Positions 1 through 5,695 of a stretch of 5,715 nucleotides of DNA are shown piece by piece. Location: positions 1 through 5,715 of the forward strand of contig JANZZA010000642.1 of NCBI GenBank assembly GCA_026419655.1, read 5' to 3'. Within the stretch, counting starts at the first letter, position 1, and every line of letters begins with the position of its first letter. The notes beneath the pieces are model-generated. The model was given only the letters and a program-made list of their open reading frames with translations. It had not been told where the DNA came from and did no database searches. The DNA comes from Armatimonadota bacterium. Its GTDB lineage: Bacteria > Armatimonadota > Zipacnadia > Zipacnadales > FEN-943. The position numbers were made by a program, and so were the translations under genes.

Positions 1-362
1 TCCCAACCGTTTCCATTGCCTGCCTGTTCGGCAGCGCCGAGGAGGCCTTCCTGGATGCGGCGGGGCAGCGGCGGTTGCGGCTGGAGGACCTGTCGGACCT
101 AGGCGGCGTCAAGCAGGTGCTCCGGCGCGAGGTGCGGGTCAGCGGTCACAGGGTGTGCACATACTTCCAGCGAGCTGGGGTGCCGTCTGAGTGGAGAGCC
201 GTATGGGACCGGTCGGCCCTCCTGCGAAACGTGTATCCTGCGTTTTTCGACGGAGAGGGCAAGCTGGTGACAGCGGGTGCCGAGCAAGGCCCTCCGGAGT
301 TTTCGCTCCGGGTTGACCCGGAACTCGGGATAGTAATCGCCTACGCGGCAGAGGAGGAATAA
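1..362 (+). CDS. cas3: CRISPR-associated helicase/nuclease Cas3, C-terminal end (partial)
   Basis: Only the last 119 codons are in the window; the first whole codon is at position 3 and the stop is TAA at 360-362. In type I-E systems Cas3 is an HD nuclease fused to a superfamily 2 helicase. Cascade recruits it to the R-loop, where it unwinds and degrades the non-target strand. The HD and helicase motifs lie upstream and cannot be checked. What is visible resembles the Cas3 C-terminal domain: an opening CLFGS stretch, a central LRREVRVSG segment (a typical 'R-x-V-x-V' strand), and a closing VDPELGIVIAY, which matches the 'YDPELGL' type ending of this family. Position supports the call, since cas3 commonly sits directly before cse1. 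An internal TTG at 75 could be read as a start, but the frame is open to the window edge, so this is the tail of a longer protein. The identity rests mainly on context plus these weak motifs. Confidence 0.83.
   Translation, partial: PTVSIACLFGSAEEAFLDAAGQRRLRLEDLSDLGGVKQVLRREVRVSGHRVCTYFQRAGVPSEWRAVWDRSALLRNVYPAFFDGEGKLVTAGAEQGPPEFSLRVDPELGIVIAYAAEEE
351..357 (+). promoter_or_regulatory. Ribosome binding site of cse1
   Basis: GAGGAGG lies within the last codons of cas3, nine bases before the ATG at 367. It decides the start: another ATG at 362-364 overlaps the cas3 stop but is out of frame with Cse1 and only four bases from the site. The two genes are therefore translationally close and probably on one transcript. 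Confidence 0.75.
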
Positions 363-366
363 TGGA

Positions 367-2046
367 ATGGGCTACAGTTTCAACCTTCTCGAGGAGCAGT
401 GGATACCTTGCGTGGATTGCCGTGGCAGGCTTCGGATGGTCAGCCTGCGGGATGCCCTGGCAGAGGCACACGAGATACGCGAAATAGTGGACGAATCTCC
501 CCTGGTAGCGGCAGCGCTGCACCGCCTGATGCTGGCGATTCTGCATCGGGTCTTCGGGCCGGCGAGGCGGCGGGATTGGGAGGAAATGTGGAGGGCACGC
601 TGCTGGGACGTGGCGCGGTTGGACGAGTATTTCGAGAAATGGCGCCATCGGTTTGACCTTTTTGACGATGCCAGGCCATTCTATCAAACTCCAGGGCTGG
701 ACCAGAAAATGAAATGGGGGCCTGTACAGAGGCTGTCCCCAGCGGCTGCTTCCGGCAACAATCCCACGCTATTTTCCCACGAAACGGAAGCCTCCCCCCG
801 GCCGGTGCCGGCGGCCACGGCAGCACGCTCGCTGCTTGCTGTCCATGTCTTCCACGCAAGCGGCACCGTTGCACGCGGCCGCGGCGAGCCCCCATCCGCG
901 ACAGCAGCACCCTTGGCAACCGCGGCGGTAACGATGCCGGTTGGAGACGACCTATTTCAGACACTGATGCTCAACCTGGTGAGATACGACCCGGCGGAAG
1001 AAGCTCCCTTTGCCGGCCAGGAACCCGACGATGCACCTGCCTGGGAGCAAGATGAACCCGCGGGCGTAGAGACAAGGTATCCGAAGGGCTACCTGGACTA
1101 CCTTACCTGGCAGTCCCGACGCGTGCTGCTCCGGCCAGCACGTGACGATGACGGACGCCTTCTGGTGACAGGGGCGATTTTGGCGGACGGCCGTCGGTTC
1201 CCTGACAACTTCTCAATATTCGGCAGGGAGCAGATGACAGCTCATCGAGTGATAGAGAAAGCCAAAGGCAAGGGCGAAGCGCGCCCCGCCCTGTGCCTAA
1301 GCCGGGAGAGAGCTTTTTGGAGAGACAGCACGGCGCTGTTCGAGAGCGCGGCGGCGGGTGAACAGTCTGAGACCGAGCGGCCTAGGGTAATCAGCTGGCT
1401 TGCAGAGCTTGTGGGTGTCGGCGTGGACTTAGAGCCCAGGCATGTACTAAGGCTTTCAGTAGCGGGCCAGTGCACCGACCAAAGCAAGGCAGCCAAGATA
1501 CACTTCTGGCGTCGCGAGCGCCTTCCGCTTCCGTTGCGCTATCTGGAGGACAGGAGACTGGTCAGGCACCTGAAAGAAGCCTTGATACTCGCCGAGGACG
1601 TGGGGAAGGCCCTGTCCACAGCGGCCCAGCGCGCCGAACGGCAGGCATCTGCCCAGGCCCAGGCGGGGCAGGCGGGCCCGAAGACCACGGAGAGCACTCC
1701 TCAGACAAGTGCGAAAAGAGAAGAGCGCGAGAGCCTGGTGCTACAGCTCGTAAAGACGTCCGCCCTGCCCACGTATTGGTCTGGCCTTGAGGCTGAGTTT
1801 CTGCGCCTTCTAACAGAGCTGGCCGACCCGGAAAAGGACCCGGCGCGTGTCCGGGAATGGTGGGGGCAAGCTGTGCTAGGGTGGGCGTGGGGCGCACTCG
1901 ACCAGGTCCTCGCCACCCTGCCAGAGGGCCTGCAGGCTCTCAGGCTTTCCGTAGCGACGCGAGGCTTTTTCCGCATGCTGAGCGTGCCGAAGCTAAACCG
2001 TTTCCTTGGCATCGAGTCGAGAAAGCGGTCAGCGCGCGCCAGCTAA
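367..2046 (+). CDS. casA: Type I-E Cascade large subunit Cse1 (CasA, Cas8e)
   Basis: Cse1 recognises the PAM, helps open the target duplex and recruits Cas3. The 559-residue protein is complete and somewhat longer than the roughly 500 residues of E. coli CasA. Family landmarks, in order: N-terminal FNLLEEQWIPC (5-15); SPLVAAALHRLMLAILHRVFG (44-64); DARPFYQTPG (101-110); GNNPTLFSHE (130-139), which falls where the PAM/target-contacting L1 loop is expected; a second conserved block LFQTLMLNL (196-204); KGYLDYLTWQSRR (240-252); GQCTDQSKAAKI (367-378) followed by RERLPLP (383-389). The C-terminal part (about 390-559) is predicted helical, as in the family's four-helix bundle, and contains YWSGLEAEFLRLL (470-482). 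A Q/A/T/S-rich stretch at about 425-450 interrupts this bundle and looks like a disordered loop. The only CxxC pair is C15/C18, so I see no obvious two-pair zinc site. Starts four bases after the cas3 stop. The start is set by GAGGAGG at 351-357. Confidence 0.96.
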   Translation: MGYSFNLLEEQWIPCVDCRGRLRMVSLRDALAEAHEIREIVDESPLVAAALHRLMLAILHRVFGPARRRDWEEMWRARCWDVARLDEYFEKWRHRFDLFDDARPFYQTPGLDQKMKWGPVQRLSPAAASGNNPTLFSHETEASPRPVPAATAARSLLAVHVFHASGTVARGRGEPPSATAAPLATAAVTMPVGDDLFQTLMLNLVRYDPAEEAPFAGQEPDDAPAWEQDEPAGVETRYPKGYLDYLTWQSRRVLLRPARDDDGRLLVTGAILADGRRFPDNFSIFGREQMTAHRVIEKAKGKGEARPALCLSRERAFWRDSTALFESAAAGEQSETERPRVISWLAELVGVGVDLEPRHVLRLSVAGQCTDQSKAAKIHFWRRERLPLPLRYLEDRRLVRHLKEALILAEDVGKALSTAAQRAERQASAQAQAGQAGPKTTESTPQTSAKREERESLVLQLVKTSALPTYWSGLEAEFLRLLTELADPEKDPARVREWWGQAVLGWAWGALDQVLATLPEGLQALRLSVATRGFFRMLSVPKLNRFLGIESRKRSARAS

Positions 2047-2056
2047 ACCCTGTAGC

Positions 2057-2063
2057 GAGGAGG
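2057..2063 (+). promoter_or_regulatory. Ribosome binding site of cse2
   Basis: GAGGAGG, seven bases before the ATG at 2071, sits in the short gap after the cse1 stop. It supports 2071 as the start and independent, efficient initiation rather than coupling by overlap. Confidence 0.75.
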
Positions 2064-2070
2064 CGGGATC

Positions 2071-2751
2071 ATGCCCGTACCAACCAGCAGGCAAAGAGAG
2101 TTTGTGGCTTACCTGGAGAGTCTTAAGGAAAACCGGGGCGCGATGGCTGCACTGCGCCGGGGCGCCGGCAGGTCCCCTGGCACGGCGCCGGAGATGTTTC
2201 CGTACCTGGTGCCTCGCACGCAAGGCCTGAGCCAAAAGGATGCCGACCTTTACTACCTGGTGGCGGCGCTTTACGCACTCCACCCAGAGAACACCGGAGA
2301 AGGGAACCTGGGCGCGGCTCTTCGCCAACTGGCCCTGCGCCGCGGGCCTGGGAGCGCTGATACACGGGCCGGGGAACAGGCGGCCGCCACACCCGAAAGG
2401 GCAGCGGCAGAAGGTGAAGTTGGCGAGGAAGGGTCAGGCTCCTCCGCACAGCGGGCGGGTGATGCTGGCGCCGTCTCGGAATCCGTTGAGCGGCGCTTCG
2501 TGGCGTTGCTTCGAGCGAATTTCGAGGATCTGCCCGGGCATCTTCGACGGGCTGTGATGCTTTTGGCCTCGGCTCAAATTCCCGTTCCCTGGGCGCAATT
2601 GCTGGCAGACTTATCCTACTGGGACCATCCTGAGCGGTTCATCCAGCGCGCATGGGCTGACAGCTTCTGGGCCGGTGGTTCATCCGCACAGGCAATACAG
2701 CCCCAAGCGGAGCAAGAGCAAGAGAGCGGCCGTTTAGCCGCCGAAAGCTAA
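2071..2751 (+). CDS. casB: Type I-E Cascade small subunit Cse2 (CasB, Cas11)
   Basis: Cse2 forms a dimer along the Cascade belly and stabilises the R-loop with the displaced strand. The 226-residue product is longer than the usual 160-200. Two helical segments look like the family. The N-terminal half (1-90) has FVAYLESLKENRGAMAALRRGAG (11-33), the basic helix-turn typical of Cse2, then ADLYYLVAALYALHP (58-72) and LGAALRQLAL (80-89). The C-terminal half (138-200) has VERRFVALLRAN (139-150), LPGHLRRAVMLL (154-165) and a W-rich end through WAQLLADLSYWDHPERF. Between them, about 92-137 is rich in A, G, E and S with no hydrophobic pattern, and residues 201-226 form a similar A/Q/E/S tail. Both look disordered. 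Position between cse1 and cas7e is canonical. No stop or frame break is seen, so the insertion is in-frame and probably tolerated. Confidence 0.93.
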   Translation: MPVPTSRQREFVAYLESLKENRGAMAALRRGAGRSPGTAPEMFPYLVPRTQGLSQKDADLYYLVAALYALHPENTGEGNLGAALRQLALRRGPGSADTRAGEQAAATPERAAAEGEVGEEGSGSSAQRAGDAGAVSESVERRFVALLRANFEDLPGHLRRAVMLLASAQIPVPWAQLLADLSYWDHPERFIQRAWADSFWAGGSSAQAIQPQAEQEQESGRLAAES

Positions 2752-2756
2752 ATCAC

Positions 2757-2764
2757 AGGAGGTG
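2757..2764 (+). promoter_or_regulatory. Ribosome binding site of cas7e
   Basis: AGGAGGTG is an almost perfect anti-16S match six bases before the ATG at 2771. A GTG at 2762-2764 that extends the frame upstream lies inside this site and so cannot be the start. It is the strongest Shine-Dalgarno in the operon, fitting the need for several Cas7 copies per complex. Confidence 0.85.
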
Positions 2765-2770
2765 CGGAGA

Positions 2771-3943
2771 ATGTACGTGGAGTTGCACATGCTGCAGAGT
2801 TTTGGCCCGTCATGCCTCAACCGGGACGATGTGAACGCGCCCAAGGACTGCCTTTTCGGCGGCGTTCGGCGCGCGCGCATTTCCAGCCAATGCATAAAGC
2901 GCGCAGTCCGATGGCATCCGGCTTTCAGCAAAGCCGTCGGCCAGGAAATCAGCAAGCGCACCAAGCGCCAGGCCGAGCGGCTTACTAAGGAATTGTGCGA
3001 AGAAACGGGTGCGGACGAGGATCTGACAGGACGCATTGTCAGCGCGGTATTCAGTCGAGCCCTCGTGCGGGTGGAAAAGAACCTATCCACAAACGTGCTG
3101 CTGTTTCTCGGAAAGGACGAAGTAAGCCGCATCCGCCAGGCCATCGTTGACAACTGGGACGCACTGGCCAAGGCCGCCGCCAAGGGCAAAGAGCAATTGG
3201 CGAAGGTGGCGAAAAAAGTGGCCGAAGGCCTCAAGCCTGGCACCAAGGCAGCCGATGTTGCCCTTTTCGGCCGGATGGTAGCTGATAAGCCAACCTGGAA
3301 CGTAGACGCTGCCTGCCAAGTAGCCCATGCCATCTCCACCCACCGGGTGCAGATGGAGAGCGATTTTTACACGGCGGTGGATGACCTCAATCCACAGGCG
3401 GAAACCGGCGCCGGCATGATGGGCACAATCGAGTTTAACAGCGCCTGTTTTTACCGCTACAGCCTGCTCGACTGGTGCCAGCTTCTCAACAACTTCGCTG
3501 GCAAGAACGACGGGGGCAAGTACAACAACCCCACTGAGGAGGACTATCGTCTGGCCCGTGCCGCGGTGGAGGGCTTCCTGCGCGCTTCGGTCTTCGCGAT
3601 CCCCTCAGGCCGGCAGCACTCCATGGCTGCCCAGAACCTTCCCAGCTTTGTGATGGTCGTTGTGCGGCCCGAGGGCGCGCCATGCTCTCTGGCCAACGCC
3701 TTCGAGCAGCCGGTGCGCGTGTCCGAGTACGAGACCGGCGGGCTGGTGCGCAAATCCATCGAGGCTCTCGATGACTACTGGGCCAGGCTGGACAAGATGT
3801 ACGGCACGGCAAAGGACGCCACCGTCATTGCCTGCTGGGACACCGAGGCCGAAGTGAAGGCCCTCGCGCCTGCTCGCGTAGAGAGCGTCGAGAAACTTTT
3901 CCAGGGCGTCATCGGGCTGCTGCCGTCCGGCGGGGGTGATTAG
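2771..3943 (+). CDS. cas7e: Type I-E Cascade backbone subunit Cas7e (CasC, Cse4)
   Basis: Cas7e is a RAMP protein present in about six copies per Cascade; it coats the crRNA spacer and kinks it at regular intervals. The 390-residue protein begins MYVELHMLQSFGPSCLNRDD, a near-standard Cas7e start. Other landmarks: KDCLFGGVRRARISSQCIKR (25-44), DVALFGRM (162-169), the AHAISTHRV segment (185-193), DDLN (204-207), GAGMMGTIEFNSACFYRY (213-230), and PSGRQHSMAAQNLP (278-291). A lysine/alanine-rich helical stretch at about 131-160 (KAAAKGKEQLAKVAKKV) could lie in the thumb or palm region and contact nucleic acid, but that placement is an inference. The start chosen is the ATG at 2771; a longer version from a GTG at 2762 would place its start codon in the ribosome binding site. 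The stop is two bases before cas5e, so translation of the two is probably coupled. Confidence 0.97.
   Translation: MYVELHMLQSFGPSCLNRDDVNAPKDCLFGGVRRARISSQCIKRAVRWHPAFSKAVGQEISKRTKRQAERLTKELCEETGADEDLTGRIVSAVFSRALVRVEKNLSTNVLLFLGKDEVSRIRQAIVDNWDALAKAAAKGKEQLAKVAKKVAEGLKPGTKAADVALFGRMVADKPTWNVDAACQVAHAISTHRVQMESDFYTAVDDLNPQAETGAGMMGTIEFNSACFYRYSLLDWCQLLNNFAGKNDGGKYNNPTEEDYRLARAAVEGFLRASVFAIPSGRQHSMAAQNLPSFVMVVVRPEGAPCSLANAFEQPVRVSEYETGGLVRKSIEALDDYWARLDKMYGTAKDATVIACWDTEAEVKALAPARVESVEKLFQGVIGLLPSGGGD
3932..3940 (+). promoter_or_regulatory. Ribosome binding site of cas5e
   Basis: GGGGGTGAT, one mismatch from GGAGGTGAT, lies in the last codons of cas7e and five bases before the ATG at 3946. 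It supports that start and coupled translation across the two-base gap. Confidence 0.65.
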
Positions 3944-3945
3944 CC

Positions 3946-4689
3946 ATGCCGGTCCTTTTGCTTCGCCTCGCCGGGCCGATGCAGTCGTGGGGCACGCAGA
4001 GTCGCTTCACCGACCGGGACACGGGTCGGGAGCCTTCCAAGAGCGGGGTCGTGGGGCTTCTAGCGGCAGCCCTAGGCGTGCCGAGGACCGATGAGGGGAC
4101 AATCGCGCGCCTGGCCGCTCTGCGGATGGGCGTCCGGGTGGACCGCGAAGGACAGGTCCGCACGGACTTCCACACCGCAGGCGGTGGCCGCGTCCCTGGC
4201 CTTAAGCGCTACGGCGTAGCCAAGGCCGACGGATCCTCCCTTAAGGACAACACCGTGGTTTCCTATCGCCACTATCTTTGCGACGCCGAGTTTCTCGTGG
4301 GCATGGAGGGCAACGACCGCGCCTGGCTAGATCAGCTCGACGCAGCCCTCGCCAATCCTGTCTGGCCCTTGTACCTGGGCCGCAAGAGCTTCCCGCCCAG
4401 CCTACCCGTCCGCGTTGGCGTGTCAGATCTGTCGCTACTCGACGCCCTCCGCTCGGTGCCTTGGCGCAGCCGCCACGATGACGATAAGCCAGACCCTCAA
4501 CGAGGTCTGCGGGTGGTCATCGAGACCACCGATCCGACCTTCGAGGCCCGCTACGATCAGCCCGTCAGCTTCCACATCCTCGACCGCAGTTACAGACTGC
4601 GCTATGTCCGCACGGAGTGGTTCAGGGCCGACGAAGTGCCTATCGAGCCAGTGCCGAAGAAGGTGAAACCATGTACCTCTCCCGACTAA
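3946..4689 (+). CDS. cas5e: Type I-E Cascade subunit Cas5e (CasD)
   Basis: Cas5e is a RAMP protein that holds the 5' handle of the crRNA and joins the Cas7 backbone to Cse1. The 247-residue protein is complete and near the family's usual length. Its N-terminus LLLRLAGPMQSWGTQSRF (4-21) is the classic Cas5 opening, followed by EPSKSGVVGLLAAALG (29-44), the glycine-rich conserved helix, and further on YRHYLCDAEFLVG (107-119) and PLYLGRKSFPPS (141-152), all hallmarks of Cas5e. The C-terminal end (about 205-247) has the expected VSFHILDRSYRLRYV strand and then a basic, proline-containing tail. The gene begins two bases after the cas7e stop and its last 19 bases overlap cas6e in another frame, so the C-terminal tail (KPCTSPD) is constrained by the cas6e start. 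Cas5e of type I-E does not process crRNA itself; Cas6e supplies that activity here. Confidence 0.97.
   Translation: MPVLLLRLAGPMQSWGTQSRFTDRDTGREPSKSGVVGLLAAALGVPRTDEGTIARLAALRMGVRVDREGQVRTDFHTAGGGRVPGLKRYGVAKADGSSLKDNTVVSYRHYLCDAEFLVGMEGNDRAWLDQLDAALANPVWPLYLGRKSFPPSLPVRVGVSDLSLLDALRSVPWRSRHDDDKPDPQRGLRVVIETTDPTFEARYDQPVSFHILDRSYRLRYVRTEWFRADEVPIEPVPKKVKPCTSPD
4659..4666 (+). promoter_or_regulatory. Ribosome binding site of cas6e, inside cas5e
   Basis: GAAGGTGA lies within the cas5e coding end, about four bases before the ATG at 4671. It supports 4671 rather than an upstream in-frame GTG at 4617, which would lengthen the overlap with cas5e and add 18 residues that do not resemble Cas6e. Confidence 0.65.
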
Positions 4690-5306
4690 TCCTCAATCCG
4701 CGTTGCAACCAGGTCCAGCGCGAGCTGGCCGACCTCTACCAGCTCCACCGCACCCTCCTGCGCGCCTTCCCGGAGCGCCTGCCGCAGTCAGAGCGCGTTT
4801 TGTTCCGCGTGGACGTGGACCGTCGCACCGGCGTGCCCACAGTACTCGTCCAATCTCAGTCCCAACCGGATTGGTCCTTCCTCGCCGACAGGCCCGATTA
4901 CCTTCTCCGCGTGCCGCCGCCTCTTGAGAACCCCGCCTGGAAACCCTATCACCCCTCCGTCGGCGTTGGCCAACTCCTGCAATTCCGTCTCCGCGCAAAT
5001 CCGACCTTCCGCCGCAACAATAAGCGCCTGGCCTGGCTTCGCGAAGAAGACCAGCGGGCTTGGCTGGACCGCCAGGCCGAGCGCAGCGGCTTCCGCCTCC
5101 TTCAGCTCACCGTCATCCCCCAGGGCATGGCAACCGCAACCAAGTACGACGACAGTCACCGCCACAACCTCCGCCACTTCGCCGTGGTGTTCGAGGGCGT
5201 CCTGCAAGTGACCGAACCAGATGCTTTTCTTGTCGCCATTGCCCGCGGCATCGGCGCCGGGAAGGCCTTCGGGTTCGGGTTGCTGTCCGTCGCGCCCGCT
5301 CGCTGA
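4671..5306 (+). CDS. cas6e: CRISPR RNA endonuclease Cas6e (CasE, Cse3)
   Basis: Cas6e cuts the repeat hairpin in the pre-crRNA and stays bound to the 3' handle as a Cascade subunit. The 211-residue protein starts MYLSRLILNPRC, a typical Cas6e beginning. In DLYQLHRTLLRAFP (21-34) residues Tyr23 and His26 are at the positions I recall as catalytic in the Thermus thermophilus enzyme, so activity is likely retained. Other landmarks: FRVD (45-48), a central LQFRLRANPTFRRNNKR (103-119), where the 'RANPT' element is common to Cas6e, the WLDRQAERSGF segment (131-141), and the C-terminal glycine-rich loop GIGAGKAFGFGLLSVA (193-208). The start is the ATG at 4671, overlapping the end of cas5e by 19 bases. 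It is the last gene of the operon seen here; cas1 would normally follow but is not present in the next 389 bases. Confidence 0.97.
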   Translation: MYLSRLILNPRCNQVQRELADLYQLHRTLLRAFPERLPQSERVLFRVDVDRRTGVPTVLVQSQSQPDWSFLADRPDYLLRVPPPLENPAWKPYHPSVGVGQLLQFRLRANPTFRRNNKRLAWLREEDQRAWLDRQAERSGFRLLQLTVIPQGMATATKYDDSHRHNLRHFAVVFEGVLQVTEPDAFLVAIARGIGAGKAFGFGLLSVAPAR

Positions 5307-5345
5307 GGGCTGCAGATTTGGGTAGTGTGCGCACCTTGAAAATTG

Positions 5346-5368
5346 AGGCGCGCTGGCCGTGCGCGCTT
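5346..5368 (+). repeat. GC-rich hairpin shortly after cas6e
   Basis: GCGCGC at 5348-5353 pairs with GCGCGC at 5361-5366 across a seven-base loop, and the flanks add an A-T pair and a G-U pair. It lies about 40 bases after the cas6e stop. There is no T-run after it, so it is a poor match to an intrinsic terminator, although it could stabilise the operon's 3' end. Confidence 0.4.
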
Positions 5369-5560
5369 GGGCGGCATGGCGTTTTCAGCACTGGCGACGA
5401 CGCGCAAACCGCGCTGCCCGTGTGCCCTCGACCGGCATCTGCAAAGTCCCAGACGCGGAGTGGGTCCTTGAGGTCTGCGGAGAGATTGCGCCAGCCCGAA
5501 AACTCCAGACATCGGAAGCATCTGCCGCAAGCCACCCGGGAAGTCGGGTATGGGCGGCCC

Positions 5561-5572
5561 CCTGCATGCAGG
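5561..5572. repeat. 12-base perfect palindrome
   Basis: CCTGCATGCAGG reads identically on both strands. In such GC-rich DNA this may be chance; it could also be a binding site for a dimeric regulator or a small hairpin. No partner copy is visible in the window. Confidence 0.35.
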
Positions 5573-5580
5573 ACATTGTT

Positions 5581-5623
5581 CCCGGCGCTCGCTGCTTCAG
5601 GGCGATGACTTCCGGGCGCCGGG
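5581..5623. repeat. Inverted repeat with 11-pair stem
   Basis: CCCGGCGC at 5581-5588 is the exact reverse complement of GCGCCGGG at 5616-5623. A T-G wobble and two further pairs extend the stem to 5591/5613, with a 21-base loop. No T-run follows on either strand. It could be a structured element, a bidirectional stop-like hairpin or a repetitive extragenic palindrome; none can be proven from one copy. Confidence 0.45.
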
Positions 5624-5695
5624 CCAGCCAAGACGAGCCCTCCGCCCGGCCACCTGCGAGCTGGGTGCTTATCCGACATTTGCCCTGCTCAGGGG

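Larger units (their letters stand above)
5307..5695. other. 389-base stretch with no supported gene, array or RNA
   Basis: I find no credible coding region here. The + strand frame continuing through 5309-5608 and the minus-strand frames are open for long runs, but they are arginine/proline/serine-rich, lack a recognisable domain or a good ribosome binding site, and their longest members run antisense into cas6e. No Cas1 or Cas2 start motif is visible in any frame. No repeated unit of CRISPR size is present: the only direct repeat I saw is the 8-mer GCATCTGC at 5435-5442 and 5518-5525. No tRNA shape was seen. It contains three short inverted repeats, listed separately. It may be an intergenic spacer, a leader-like region or the decayed remnant of a gene; I cannot tell which. 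Confidence 0.55.

Noticed and set aside
362..364. ATG overlapping the cas3 stop (TAATG) as a coupled start
   Set aside because: It is out of frame with Cse1; the Cse1 frame begins at the ATG at 367.
139..687. Minus-strand 182-codon frame across the cas3/cse1 junction
   Set aside because: It is antisense to two well-supported genes, has no recognisable domain, and is explained by high GC content.
2762..2770. GTG start for cas7e at 2762
   Set aside because: It overlaps the AGGAGGTG ribosome binding site and adds MRR before the standard MYVELHML start; the ATG at 2771 has ideal spacing.
4617..4670. Upstream GTG start for cas6e at 4617
   Set aside because: The 18 extra residues do not resemble Cas6e, would deepen the overlap with cas5e, and the ATG at 4671 has its own ribosome binding site and gives the expected MYLSRL beginning.
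5346..5368. Intrinsic terminator after cas6e
   Set aside because: The stem is plausible but no T-run follows it, so I list it only as a hairpin.
5435..5525. Direct repeat GCATCTGC as a possible CRISPR array
   Set aside because: Only eight bases match, 83 bases apart, with no third copy and no similarity to the palindromic type I-E repeat.
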